From Mariniblastus fucicola (GTDB lineage: Bacteria; Planctomycetota; Planctomycetia; Pirellulales; Pirellulaceae), in assembly GCF_008087665.1 (NCBI RefSeq), contig NZ_CP042912.1, positions 3,224,001-3,288,000 on the forward strand: a stretch of 64,000 bases of DNA, given 5' to 3'. Position 1 is the stretch's first letter. Each line of letters starts with the position of its first letter. This document shows, in pieces, positions 46,571 through 55,033 of the stretch. A program made the position numbers and the translations under genes. The notes beneath the pieces are model-generated. The model saw only the letters and a program-made list of their open reading frames with translations. It ran no database searches and was not told where the DNA came from.

Positions 46571-47581
46571 TTGAATTTTGCACCATCATCTGAAAAGCCT
46601 GACAACTCGCGGCCAGCGATTGAGTTCGACCAGTTAGTGCGGACATTTGGAAAAACAACGGCTGTGAATAGAGTCAGCTTCAAAGTTTTCCCCGGAGAGG
46701 TGTTTGGTTTCATTGGCCCCAACGGTGCCGGAAAAACGACCAGCATGAAGATCTTGTCCACGCTCGACACACCCGACTCCGGTTCGGCGAAAGTTGACGG
46801 GTTTTGCAGTGTCAATGATCCAGAACGCGTCCGACGTCGGCTGGGCTATATGCCAGACGGTTTCGGTGCATACGCGAACGTGACTTGCGAGGAATACCTC
46901 GATTTTTTCGCACGTTCCTACGGTCTCCGCGGCAAGGATCGCATTCACAGCCTGCGCAACGTAATGGGTTTCACCCAGCTTGACCAGATTGCTCAAAAGC
47001 CGATCACTGGTTTGTCGAAAGGTATGAAGCAGCGATTGTGCCTTGGCCGCGCTTTGATTCACAATCCCAAAGTTCTCGTTCTCGATGAGCCCGCGGCGGG
47101 ACTCGACCCACGGGCTCGCATCGAACTACGCGAAATGATTACGGCGTTGGCCGACGACGGAAAATCGCTTTTGATTAGCAGCCACATTTTGACCGAGCTT
47201 GCAGAAATGTGTGATCGAGTCGCCATCATCGAACAAGGTGGATTGCTCGCGGTCGGTTCAGTTGAAGATATTCTTTCTGGCGACCACCAGAGAAGTTCCG
47301 AAGACACTACTGGCGGCCAGGTCGTAACCGAGTCGGGGCAACTGGTTGTTCAAATCCTCGGTGATGCCGGCGCGGCCAGAAGCTGGATCGAGAACGAACT
47401 TTCTCTGACCGTTCGAATCACAGGTAACAGTTTGCAGTTTCCTTTTTCTGGTTCGGCGGAGGACCAGGCAGCGTTGTTGCGGAAGATGGTCGATAGTGGA
47501 ATCGCTGTCGTCAGCTTTTCCAATAAGCAGCGTTCGCTCGAAGACGCATTCCTGCACGTGACAAGAGGCCGAGTGCAATGA
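46571..47581 (+). CDS. ABC transporter ATP-binding protein (ABC-2 type)
   Basis: 336 residues from TTG 46571, with a GGAG/GAGG tract upstream. Walker A GPNGAGKTT (49-57), signature LSKGMKQRLCLGRAL, Walker B VLVLDEPAAGLD and the H-loop SSHILTE are intact. A C-terminal extension of about 90 residues follows the ABC domain, as in DrrA/CcmA-like exporters. It powers the permease encoded next, with which it overlaps by 4 bp. Confidence 0.93.
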   Translation: MNFAPSSEKPDNSRPAIEFDQLVRTFGKTTAVNRVSFKVFPGEVFGFIGPNGAGKTTSMKILSTLDTPDSGSAKVDGFCSVNDPERVRRRLGYMPDGFGAYANVTCEEYLDFFARSYGLRGKDRIHSLRNVMGFTQLDQIAQKPITGLSKGMKQRLCLGRALIHNPKVLVLDEPAAGLDPRARIELREMITALADDGKSLLISSHILTELAEMCDRVAIIEQGGLLAVGSVEDILSGDHQRSSEDTTGGQVVTESGQLVVQILGDAGAARSWIENELSLTVRITGNSLQFPFSGSAEDQAALLRKMVDSGIAVVSFSNKQRSLEDAFLHVTRGRVQ

Positions 47582-49398
47582 GCCAGCCAGAAGGAAGCAA
47601 ACACAAAGGCGATGCAATTGATCGTAATGATGCGGTCCACTTTGAGAAAATCGAAGAGCATTCAGGCCCGATCCCAGGCAACGCTTCACTTGCCGGAGAT
47701 TCTGGAGACGCGTCAGTCAGTGATTTTCTGGTCGCCAAAGAATCGTCAACAAGGCTCGATTCGTGGATTGATTGGATCAGCGATTTTTGCAGTTCCATTC
47801 TTGTTAAAGAAACACGCCAGGCGATCAAGAGTCGGCAGTTCTTCATGACATTCATGTTTCTGCTCGCCTTGATCGTGCTGTGGACTTTTTTCGCACTGTC
47901 ACCGGCACGTGACAACTACGAAATCGAATCGCTTGGCTCGTTCATGCTTTGCGGATTTCTGTGGATATTGGGTGTCCCGCTCGTGCTCATTATTCCCTTC
48001 ACGACATTTCGATCGTTGGCTCAGGAATACGAAGACGGCACCATCGATATGGTCATGATTACGACCATGAAGCCTTGGCAAATCATCGCCGGCAAGCTCG
48101 GAAGCGCGATGCTGCAGGTCCTTATCTATATGTCGATCCTGGCGCCATGCATATCATTTTGTTATCTGTTGCGCGGCGTCGATATATCACAGATTTGGTA
48201 TTCGATCGGTGGCTCGCTGGTCGTTACCTTCGGGCTTTGCTGCCTCGCGATCGCCCTCGCCAGCGCCGCGGACACGGCACGGATCATTCAGGTGCTTTCC
48301 GTGCTCCTGATTCTCGCGTTGCTGTTTTGCGGATTTGTATGGTGCGGCCTTTCGTATGCAATCTGCTTCGAACCAGTATCGCAAAGCGATCAAGGGATCA
48401 TGAATCTCTTATGGTCAGGCGCCGGGTTGGCGTGGATTTCGAGTGCCTTGGTTCTGTTTTGCGCCGCAACCGCCAGAATCGCATTCGCTTCCAGCAATCG
48501 TTCAACGCTCGTGCGAATCGGTGTCACCATTCAAGTCGTGCTGTTCGTCGGTTGGGTAATCGCTTCCATGACGGCTTTTGGATACAACAAATATGGATTC
48601 ATGGTCGCTTCGGTCTTTGCGATGCACTACATGTTGCTCGTCGGAGGCATGATGCTTGGATGTCACCCTGGCATGTCGCCTCGCGTTCGCCGATCCCTTC
48701 CTCGAACACGGCTGAAACAATTGCTGTTCGGTCTATATATGCCGGGACCCGGAAGAGCCTTTCTGTTTGTCATCGGCCTCTCGGCGGGAATCTGCTCGAC
48801 CCTGGCAATACTCGCCATCGGGCATGATTTGTTCGAAGTGAGCTTCGACATGGACATCCCGAATGCGGCTCGGAATCCCAACACTTTCGCCGGTGTTGAT
48901 ATTCAGTTTAGCCTGCTGACGATCCTGGCCAACTTTCTGTTTTTTCTGTTTTTCTTTTGCATCGCTTTCCTGATTTCGCGACTCTTCGCTCGACGTTCTG
49001 TTCATCGCAATCCGTTCGTGATCGAAATGGCATTCATCACTGCCATACCAGCCGCGATCGCGATCTTCAGCAGCTATGCCTTGGCTCCGGATGTCTTCGA
49101 AGACTTGCGATACGGATTTGATCTATCCCAGATCTTCAATTGGTATCGGGTGCAGTATCTCGCGGTTGAAGGCAACGTCGACGAAGCGATTCCTTACATG
49201 TTGATCGTCGGAATTCCTACTTTTACCATGCTCTACGTTTGCTTCCGGCTGTCCGCCCCTGAGCTGTCCGAGAGTCATACCGCAGTGCCGCAACGAGTTC
49301 TGGAAGAGAATGAAGCATTAAAGCGAGAACGGCTTTGGGGCGCTGACGCCGACGAGGAAACGATCGACGAAATTTTCGCAGTCGTTCGCTCAAACTAA
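47578..49398 (+). CDS. ABC-2 type permease
   Basis: 606 residues. A polar N-terminus of about 75 residues precedes SILVKETRQAIKSRQFFMTF, the usual entry of ABC-2 permeases. About twelve membrane segments follow, double the usual six, so this may be two fused permease halves. The family conserved loop FRSLAQEYEDGTIDMVMITT is at about 140-160. It forms the membrane channel with the ATPase, and the small and frameshifted proteins upstream are likely partners. The export substrate is unknown. Confidence 0.9.
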   Translation: MSQPEGSKHKGDAIDRNDAVHFEKIEEHSGPIPGNASLAGDSGDASVSDFLVAKESSTRLDSWIDWISDFCSSILVKETRQAIKSRQFFMTFMFLLALIVLWTFFALSPARDNYEIESLGSFMLCGFLWILGVPLVLIIPFTTFRSLAQEYEDGTIDMVMITTMKPWQIIAGKLGSAMLQVLIYMSILAPCISFCYLLRGVDISQIWYSIGGSLVVTFGLCCLAIALASAADTARIIQVLSVLLILALLFCGFVWCGLSYAICFEPVSQSDQGIMNLLWSGAGLAWISSALVLFCAATARIAFASSNRSTLVRIGVTIQVVLFVGWVIASMTAFGYNKYGFMVASVFAMHYMLLVGGMMLGCHPGMSPRVRRSLPRTRLKQLLFGLYMPGPGRAFLFVIGLSAGICSTLAILAIGHDLFEVSFDMDIPNAARNPNTFAGVDIQFSLLTILANFLFFLFFFCIAFLISRLFARRSVHRNPFVIEMAFITAIPAAIAIFSSYALAPDVFEDLRYGFDLSQIFNWYRVQYLAVEGNVDEAIPYMLIVGIPTFTMLYVCFRLSAPELSESHTAVPQRVLEENEALKRERLWGADADEETIDEIFAVVRSN

Positions 49399-50085
49399 GT
49401 TTCCAGCTGTGTCCGACTATTCGTCGTTCTAGAGGCGCTCCGAGGTCGAACATGCCGCTGACGGTGTCGATGCCCGCTGCCTCAGAGGAGCCCAGTGCCA
49501 AAAACGAGCCCACAAATCTGCAGTACAACTCTAGGCGTGAGTCTGCGAAAATTCGGTCCAAGAGGACTCCGCGAACATTGGTTTTAAAATCTCCTCCGCT
49601 TTCGGCATCCGGATCCTTTTCCTTAGCGGTCTGGCACCGAGTTTTGCCAATCTCTGCGCATTTGTTCCGGAACCGATACGGTAATTGCAAACGGCGTATT
49701 CAAAGCGGGTGTCGGGTGTCACTATGACAGCTTGACAGCGGAAACCGCGCAGAAACAGAGCTCACGAACCCAGAATTGGGCGAGTCTGGCACGCCACAGT
49801 TGTGCATTGGGGACACTGGCGACGAAAAAAATGACGGTCTTGGATGGATGGCATTGGGAAAGCTGAATGCTTCTGGTGATCGAACCATGACACAAGTCAG
49901 CAATTTCAATGATCCGATGGAGCCAGAAAGTGGCCGTTTGGGCAGCTTAAGCTAGGTAAGTATCGGCGTTATCCATCGGGTTGGATAACGTGGAGCCCAG
50001 GCTTCTGTATAACGTGGAGCTGAATTTGACTCGCTCGGAAAAAACCGATACAAAATGGTTCGTGCTTCCGCGTTATGCAGAAGTT
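49399..50085. other. Junction between the ABC operon and the integron array
   Basis: No gene is supported. The long minus-strand frame (49223-49690) has arbitrary composition and overlaps the permease. Near the right end are GTTAT boxes: GTTATCC (49968-49974), GGATAAC (49983-49989), CTTCTGTATAACG (50002-50014) and its near-complement CGTTATGCAGAAG (50071-50083). They mark the left boundary of the array. Confidence 0.55.
49967..49990. repeat. GTTATCC/GGATAAC inverted pair at the array boundary
   Basis: CGTTATCC and GGATAACG form a perfect 8-bp inverted repeat around 8 nt. These are the same R' and R'' boxes that flank each attC further right. They may be the remnant of a site whose cassette has been lost. 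Confidence 0.6.
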
Positions 50086-50114
50086 TGCGATAGCCCAAGA
50101 CCGGCGGACTCCGG
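50086..50114. repeat. IS terminal inverted repeat, orfB side
   Basis: Begins TGCGATAGCCCAAGACC and pairs with 51342-51370. The orfB stop lies 8 bp inside it. Confidence 0.9.
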
Positions 50115-50121
50115 TTTCATG

Positions 50122-51006
50122 TTAAGCAGCTAAAGCTGCACGATAGTTTCTTTCGAATTCTTCGGGCGTCTGGTATCCCAGAGTTTGATGAATTCTCTTC
50201 GAGTTGTAAAACGCCTCGATGTATTTGAAGACGCTCATGCGAGCCTCTTCAAGGTTTCCGTAGCGACGATGTTTCGTCCATTCGTGCTTCAGCGACCAGA
50301 AGAAGCGCTCCATGACGGCATTGTCGTAACAGCATCCTGTTCGGCTCATCGAGCACTGAATGTTCAGCGTGCGAAGAATTCCCTGAAACGCGTCGCTGGT
50401 GTACTGACAGCCTCGGTCGCTGTGATGAAGCAGCGTTCCGGACTCTGGCCGTCTGGATTCAATCGCTTTCCTCAAGGCTTCGGTAACGATCTGTGTCGTC
50501 AATCGATCGCTCATCTGCCAACCGACAACTTTGCGGCTGAACAGGTCCAGCACTACAGCGAGGTAAACCCAACCACCGGCCGTCGGCAAGTAAGTGATGT
50601 CTGCCACCCACTTGCGATTCGGAGCCTCGGCATCAAACTCCTGGGAGAGAAGATTCTCAGCAGGCTTTTTGTCAGGGTCTGACTTGGTCGTCGTTGGTTT
50701 GAACTGTCGCGAAACACAGCTTTTAAGCCCCATTTCTCGCATGGCTGTCGCTACCGTGTTGCGACAAGCCGTTTCCAGTTGAGCGTCGTTAGCAAGTTCC
50801 TCAGCGATCTTGTAGCTGCCGTAGATCTGCCCTGATTCTTCGTAGACCTGTTTCACAGATTCGCGAATCGCGCGAGAACGAACCGCACGTTTACTCTCGG
50901 GCCGATCAATCGAATCGTAGTAGCCGCTCTTGCTGACACCGAAGATTTCACACATCAGCGTGATGGAATACTGGTCGCGATGTTGTTTGATCCACGCGTA
51001 CTTCAC
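50122..51006 (-). CDS. IS3-family transposase OrfB (DDE integrase)
   Basis: 294 residues from GTG 51006, overlapping the orfA stop (GTGA). An HTH_21-like head (YSITLMCEIFGVSKSGYYD) is followed by the rve DDE core: first Asp in WVADITYL, second in LLHHSDRGCQYTS, and Glu in YDNAVMERFFWSLK. The family tail HQTLGYQTPEEFE is present. It is likely made as an OrfAB fusion by -1 frameshifting at the A6G tract. Confidence 0.95.
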   Translation of the reverse strand: MKYAWIKQHRDQYSITLMCEIFGVSKSGYYDSIDRPESKRAVRSRAIRESVKQVYEESGQIYGSYKIAEELANDAQLETACRNTVATAMREMGLKSCVSRQFKPTTTKSDPDKKPAENLLSQEFDAEAPNRKWVADITYLPTAGGWVYLAVVLDLFSRKVVGWQMSDRLTTQIVTEALRKAIESRRPESGTLLHHSDRGCQYTSDAFQGILRTLNIQCSMSRTGCCYDNAVMERFFWSLKHEWTKHRRYGNLEEARMSVFKYIEAFYNSKRIHQTLGYQTPEEFERNYRAALAA

Positions 51007-51320
51007 TGCGACTCCTTCGCGAAGTACGCCGTCGCCTTTTTTAGGATTTCACGTTCCAGTTCCGCACGCTTCAGCTGCTTGCGAAGGCGTTTGTTCTCTT
51101 CAAGAACCTGTTGCAGCGATGCCTCGGGACCGCAAGGTTCAGGCTCCGGAGCATACTTTCTATGCCAGTTGCGAAGGCTGTTCTCGTTGACATTGACGGC
51201 TTCAGCGGCGGCTCGAAACGAGTAGCCCTCACTGACGATCAGATTGACCGCATCACGCTTGAACTCTTCTGAAAAAATCCGGCGTGTGCGTTTTCCATTG
51301 CTTGACATTGCTTCCTCCAA
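51003..51320 (-). CDS. IS3-family transposase OrfA
   Basis: 105 residues. The helix-turn-helix SEEFKRDAVNLIVSEGYSFR, with NVNENSLRNWHRKY, is followed by a leucine-zipper-like coiled coil (QQVLEENKRLRKQLKRAELE). The C-terminus KKATAYFAKESQ follows the slippery tract at 51036-51042. It binds the inverted repeats. Confidence 0.93.
   Translation of the reverse strand: MEEAMSSNGKRTRRIFSEEFKRDAVNLIVSEGYSFRAAAEAVNVNENSLRNWHRKYAPEPEPCGPEASLQQVLEENKRLRKQLKRAELEREILKKATAYFAKESQ
51036..51042 (-). promoter_or_regulatory. -1 frameshift slippery tract between orfA and orfB
   Basis: On the minus strand the sequence is AAAAAAG, about 30 bp before the orfA stop. Slipping one base back continues directly into the orfB frame, giving an OrfAB fusion as in other IS3 elements. 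Confidence 0.75.
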
Positions 51321-51341
51321 AGCGGATTCTCGTATCTTCCG

Positions 51342-51370
51342 CCGGAGTCCGCCAGTCTTGGGCTATCGCA
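51342..51370. repeat. IS terminal inverted repeat, orfA side
   Basis: Complement of the other end, with a T/C difference in CAAGACTGG versus CAAGACCGG. The orfA start lies about 20 bp inside it. Confidence 0.9.
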
Positions 51371-51393
51371 GTTTGTTAACGTTTCTTCAAAGA

Positions 51394-51417
51394 TTATGCA
51401 GAAGAACTTCTGTATAA
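51394..51417. repeat. Inverted repeat at the array boundary, right of the IS
   Basis: TTATGCAGAAG, AA, CTTCTGTATAA: an 11-bp dyad with one mismatch. The same motif occurs twice left of the IS (50002-50012 and 50073-50083). The first clear R' box, GTTATCC (51423-51429), follows. Confidence 0.7.
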
Positions 51418-51423
51418 CACTTG

Positions 51424-51805
51424 TTATCCTGCGGAAGCTGTATCGATTTGGCTTCGCAGATGGTGGGTTGCGGGAAGACAAAAAACGCCTGAAGTCGCAC
51501 TCGATCGGAGACGACTTAACGCTTCTTCACACTTGAACGCGCGCCGACGTGCATTCGATGGTTGACGCTTGGCTCGAGCCAAAGTTCAAACAGATTCAAC
51601 GATCGTTGCGTCGACATGCGGCAACGCGCACCGACGTGCATTCTGCGGGATTGGGCAAATAGAAGTCACGGCGTTCCAACCAACTGAATGATCGTCGCGC
51701 CGACGTGCAGATTCCGGGTTTGCATTTGCTTCCATGGCAGGCAATAATGCAAAATAAATCGGCGATGCGTCCTCGATCCAAACCGACATCGTAACGCCAA
51801 CCGCC
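51424..51805 (+). other. Gene-less cassette, family A, copy 1
   Basis: Starts TTATCCTGCGGAAGC after the R' box and ends at attC 1. No frame has cassette-gene features. It holds three spaced copies of a GCGCCGACGTGCA-like motif (about 51541, 51627, 51687) and CGTTGCGTCGACATGCGGCAA, which can form a hairpin. Two further copies lie at 52335 and 60167. Confidence 0.75.
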
Positions 51806-51947
51806 GGATAACAAAGCGTTGAACCGAAGCCGCATTTTACGCTCCGCCAACGCCGTTACGCGGATGATGCTCGTGCCTCGCATTCTATCATCCGCTACAC
51901 TCACTGCTTACCTTTCACATGCGTCTCGGTTAACGCAAACGTTATCC
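51806..51947 (+). other. attC site 1
   Basis: R'' GGATAAC 51806-51812; R' GTTATCC 51941-51947; 142 bp. Its centre is the second sub-type, with GATGATGCTCGTGCCTCGCA, found mainly after family A cassettes. Confidence 0.9.
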
Positions 51948-52202
51948 TGCGGAGCTATCGCGCGCCGACATGCTCGTGGCATGCAACGAATTGCGGTCAG
52001 TAGCGCAAAGGCATGCGGCCATTGCGACGGACATGCTCGAATGCAGTTGCGGACACAATGGCAGCAAGCAGCTGCAGCACGAATTCGATCGCAGTACTTT
52101 GATTGGTCGAATACGGTCGGCATGCCCGAATCATGCGGCAAAACATGCTCGACTTCGATTGGTCGACTCGTTAGAATTGGAACATGGCCCCGGCCCATTG
52201 CA
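51948..52202 (+). other. Gene-less cassette, family B, copy 1
   Basis: Starts TGCGGAGCTATCGCGCGC. It contains several CATGCTCG/GCATGC motifs able to pair, and ends with the promoter-like block at 52149-52177. A second copy, alike over almost its whole length, lies at 55775-56042. No convincing frame. Confidence 0.75.
52149..52177 (+). promoter_or_regulatory. Cassette promoter-like block before attC 2
   Basis: TCGACT, 17 bp, TAGAAT; ends 25 bp before R''. Points through attC 2 to family A copy 2. Confidence 0.55.
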
Positions 52203-52340
52203 GGAAAACAAAGCGTTGAACCGAAGCGGAGAGGCCGTCGTGGTTGGCAAATCGCCGGATGGTCGTGCCTCCCTTTGTATCCGGCTCCATTTTTACTAAT
52301 TCACATTTTCAGGTCCGCTCGGTTAACGCGGGCGTTATCC
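52203..52340 (+). other. attC site 2
   Basis: R'' is degenerate, GGAAAAC (52203-52209); R' GTTATCC 52334-52340; 138 bp, first sub-type centre (GTCGCCGGATGGTCG type). Confidence 0.9.
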
Positions 52341-52715
52341 TGCGGAAGCTTTATCGAATTGGCTTCGCAGATGGTGGCTTGAGTGTAGACCTTGCACGTT
52401 CGAAGTCGCACTCGATCGAAAGCGTTTTGGTAGTTCGTCAAACTCGAACGCGCGCCGACGTGCATTCTGTTTGGCTTGGACAAAACGGATTGGCAACTCA
52501 AACCAGTTCAACGATCGTAGCGTCGACATGCGGCAACGCGCTACGACGTGCATTTTGCCGTTTTACCGTCAGAGAAACTGAACGCTCAAAACGATTCAAT
52601 GATCGTCGCGCCGACGTGCAAATGCTGTGTTTGCATTTCCTTCGATGGCGAGCAATAATGCAAACTCACCGGCAATGCGTCCCCGATCGAAACCGAGCTC
52701 GTAACGCTATTCGCC
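52341..52715 (+). other. Gene-less cassette, family A, copy 2
   Basis: Starts TGCGGAAGCTTTATCG. Almost the same sequence as copy 3 (60173-60547), and diverged from copy 1. Motif CGCGCCGACGTGCA occurs at about 52451 and 52607, with a variant at 52538. The minus-strand frame of about 70 residues is a by-product of the repeats. Confidence 0.75.
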
Positions 52716-52858
52716 GGATAACAAAGCGTTGAACCGAAGCCGCGTTTTACGCTGAGCCAACATCGTTCCGCGGATGGTTGCTCGTGCCTCGCATTTTACC
52801 ATCCGCTCCACTCACTGCACACCTTTCTGCCGCGTCTCGGTTAACGCGGACGTTATCC
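52716..52858 (+). other. attC site 3
   Basis: R'' GGATAAC 52716-52722; R' GTTATCC 52852-52858; 143 bp, second sub-type. Confidence 0.92.
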
Positions 52859-52910
52859 AGCTCGGGTTGTGGCGATGATGAAAACGAAACAGAAATAAGG
52901 ACTGCCGTAG

Positions 52911-53486
52911 ATGCCCCGCCGTATTTCGATGTCTTGGACATTTACTCTTCGCGCACTCTTTGCAATGGTAGCTTTTGCAGCCGGGTTGAGCTTCTATTTT
53001 ACGTACGAACGTACTGCGGTATTGAGATTGGCCGATCGAAGCCCGCCAGAGGATGTGGATGTCCTAATAAACGGTGTGCTGAAGAAAGGTGTTTACAGCT
53101 CCCTTTCTGCTGAAGAGCGGGCCAAGAAGCTAAAGGGGCGCGCGATACTTCGTTCCGTGGTTGGGAAGATCGCTGACCACGACCGCCCTCGACCACTTCG
53201 TGGCGCCGATCCAGATTACGAATGGTTGGATCAAAATCTGATGATTGCCGCCGATTCGGAAACCAACGAATTAGAGCTTTCGATTTCTACGCGGCACGCT
53301 ACAACTTTGCAGTTGAAACAACTCTTAAATGAATTTTCAAATGTTCGCGTTGACTCCTATTTCGTCCAACCTGATTCGCGGGTTGACCGTGTGTCAAAAC
53401 TGTTTTCGGCTTTAGGCGGCAAGATTGAATCCGTGCTGCCGAAATTGAAAGAAGATGGAACTCGCCACGAAACGTTTGAGAAATAG
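52911..53486 (+). CDS. Cassette gene: membrane-anchored hypothetical protein
   Basis: 191 residues from ATG 52911, with AAGGA 9 bp upstream; an ATG at 52929 is an alternative. One N-terminal helix (FTLRALFAMVAFAAGLSFYF) is of the kind planctomycetes use to anchor many small proteins, followed by a soluble mixed alpha/beta domain (NELELSISTRHATTLQLKQL). Function unknown. It starts 52 bp after attC 3. Confidence 0.75.
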   Translation: MPRRISMSWTFTLRALFAMVAFAAGLSFYFTYERTAVLRLADRSPPEDVDVLINGVLKKGVYSSLSAEERAKKLKGRAILRSVVGKIADHDRPRPLRGADPDYEWLDQNLMIAADSETNELELSISTRHATTLQLKQLLNEFSNVRVDSYFVQPDSRVDRVSKLFSALGGKIESVLPKLKEDGTRHETFEK

Positions 53487-53497
53487 CGAAACAAATC

Positions 53498-53526
53498 ACG
53501 ACATGGCCAGATCAAACCGATAGAAT
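53498..53526 (+). promoter_or_regulatory. Cassette promoter-like block before attC 4
   Basis: ACGACA, 17 bp, TAGAAT; ends 24 bp before R''. Confidence 0.5.
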
Positions 53527-53550
53527 TGACAGGCGAATCATCCGGCTGCT

Positions 53551-53690
53551 GGATAACAATGCGTTGAACCGAAGCGGAGTTGGCTGCGTGGTTGGCTTGT
53601 CGCCGGATGGTCGCAGGCTCCCATTGTATCCGGCTCCAGTTTTCACTAATTCACATTTCTCAGTCCGCTCGGTTAACGCGGGCGTTATCC
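53551..53690 (+). other. attC site 4
   Basis: R'' GGATAAC 53551-53557; R' GTTATCC 53684-53690; 140 bp, first sub-type. Confidence 0.94.
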
Positions 53691-53707
53691 AGACCCACAC
53701 CGACTGA

Positions 53708-54289
53708 ATGAACCCTAGACTAAAGCAATTCGAAAAGTTGTATTGTGCCGAGATTCCTCGGGCTCTCGCCAAGGTATCACGTGATCGCACTTTATATGCT
53801 GCTATTTGCCCGCATTTTGGCTGGGGGTTTGAGTTAGAAGACAGAATCGACTGGGCGATGAGCTTGTGGACTCTTGACGCAGATGATATCAAACGAATTC
53901 GAACTCAAGAATCAGATTGTTCGGCACAATTTAGGCGGCTATTTTCATGGGCAGATCACGTTGATCGTTCACCCGTCAGTATTGATTCAGCAGAACTGCT
54001 GTCACTGGTGACTGAATGGTATCAGATACAGGATGACGCCGAAGGCGAACAGGAGTATATCGATGGCATGGGTCGTGTCATTGCGTCGGTCTGTCGAAAA
54101 CTAAATTCAAGAGGCTGGAATGACAGTCGCTTGAACAAAGGGTTTGTTGTCTATACCGAATGTTGCGATGACGAGCTTGCGAACTATGGACTTGATGAAT
54201 GCGTCGATCCGAAATGGCGATCGATAATGGAGACGAAATATCGCATCAAATTGAGGGCGTTAACCACTAGGCCCGAAAGGTCTGGATAA
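53708..54289 (+). CDS. Cassette gene: hypothetical soluble protein
   Basis: 193 residues starting 17 bp after attC 4. No signal or membrane segment. Largely helical (LKQFEKLYCAEIPRALAKVS) with a central CPHFGWGFELEDRIDWAM and a cysteine pair YTECCDDEL. The TAA stop is supplied by the R'' box of attC 5 (GGA TAA). I do not recognise the family; lysate-type DUF4303 proteins are a weak alternative. Confidence 0.72.
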   Translation: MNPRLKQFEKLYCAEIPRALAKVSRDRTLYAAICPHFGWGFELEDRIDWAMSLWTLDADDIKRIRTQESDCSAQFRRLFSWADHVDRSPVSIDSAELLSLVTEWYQIQDDAEGEQEYIDGMGRVIASVCRKLNSRGWNDSRLNKGFVVYTECCDDELANYGLDECVDPKWRSIMETKYRIKLRALTTRPERSG

Positions 54290-54423
54290 CAAAACGTTGA
54301 ACCGAAGCGTCCATATCGCTAGGGTTGGCCAAGTCGTCGGGTGGTCGTACCTCCCATTATACCCGACGACCGTTTTCACGAATTCAAACCTATTCGACGC
54401 CTCGGTTAACGTGGGCGTTATCC
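54284..54423 (+). other. attC site 5
   Basis: R'' GGATAAC 54284-54290 (contains the stop of the preceding gene); R' GTTATCC 54417-54423; 140 bp, third sub-type centre (GTCGTCGGGTGGTCGTACC type). Confidence 0.93.
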
Positions 54424-54461
54424 AGACTGGGTGCACGATGCCGACATACTCGTGACATGCA

Positions 54462-54794
54462 ATGAATCCATCGCGAATTCTATCTCTTCTTGCTTTTATT
54501 TTCCTGCTTGGCTATACAGCCATTCTGTACGTTTCCAACTCGGGTGGCGTCAAGCTGCTCAATGCAATTCGTGACATCAAGCCCGGATTTGACCGTACCC
54601 AAGTTGAAGAAGTAATGGGCGAACAACCGAACGTGTTCGACGCAGTGTCACCACCAGCCTGGAACGAGAAACTCGCGGGTGTGCGGGAATCGGGTCAATA
54701 CTGGCACTATTTCATGGGATTCCCTCCTCGCAACCTTGTGATATATGTGAACACTGATGGCAAAGTCGTTTTTGCAACTTGGGACCCAACCTAA
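54462..54794 (+). CDS. Cassette gene: membrane-anchored BamE/SmpA-like small protein
   Basis: 110 residues. An N-terminal helix (ILSLLAFIFLLGYTAILYV) precedes a domain with IKPGFDRTQVEEVMGEQPN and later WHYFMGF, VIYVNTDGKVVFATW. This helix-then-hairpin pattern, with a strand ending in GKV, is that of SmpA/OmlA (BamE)-type domains. The leader before the ATG resembles the start of family B cassettes (GCCGACATACTCGTGACATG). Function not known. Confidence 0.72.
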   Translation: MNPSRILSLLAFIFLLGYTAILYVSNSGGVKLLNAIRDIKPGFDRTQVEEVMGEQPNVFDAVSPPAWNEKLAGVRESGQYWHYFMGFPPRNLVIYVNTDGKVVFATWDPT

Positions 54795-54816
54795 GGGCAG
54801 CCTGCCCGTGGAACAC

Positions 54817-54845
54817 TCGACCTCGTTCGGCCGAGTCGCTAGGAT
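54817..54845 (+). promoter_or_regulatory. Cassette promoter-like block before attC 6
   Basis: TCGACC, 17 bp, TAGGAT; ends 26 bp before R''. Confidence 0.5.
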
Positions 54846-54871
54846 ATGGAAAATAAATCAATCGGCTGTCT

Positions 54872-55010
54872 GGATAACAAAGCGTTGAACCGAAGCGTCC
54901 TACGTTCCCCGGTTGGCTTGTCGCCGGATGGTCGCAAGCTCCCATTTTATCCGACTCCAGTTTCACTAATTCGAATTTCCAGGTCCGCTCGGTTAACGCG
55001 GACGTTATCA
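54872..55010 (+). other. attC site 6
   Basis: R'' GGATAAC 54872-54878; R' variant GTTATCA 55004-55010; 139 bp, first sub-type. Confidence 0.93.
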
Positions 55011-55033
55011 CGCCTAATCTTTGAAGGATCGAC

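Larger units (their letters stand above)
50086..51370 (-). mobile_element. IS3-family insertion sequence
   Basis: 1285 bp with terminal inverted repeats TGCGATAGCCCAAGAC (50086) and the complement GGGCTATCGCA ending at 51370; similarity extends about 29 bp with two or three mismatches. Both ends are TG...CA, and GTT (50083-50085 and 51371-51373) is the 3-bp target duplication. It encodes orfA and orfB on the minus strand with a slippery A6G between them. It appears complete and possibly active. It interrupts the GTTAT-box cluster at the left end of the cassette array. Confidence 0.92.

Noticed and set aside
49223-49690. 155-residue minus-strand frame after the permease
   Set aside because: It overlaps the permease end antisense, has no family features or ribosome site, and its composition is arbitrary.
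52301-52553. Minus-strand frames in family A cassettes (66-72 residues)
   Set aside because: They recur in copies 2 and 3 because the DNA is duplicated, but lack start signals and do not hold in copy 1.
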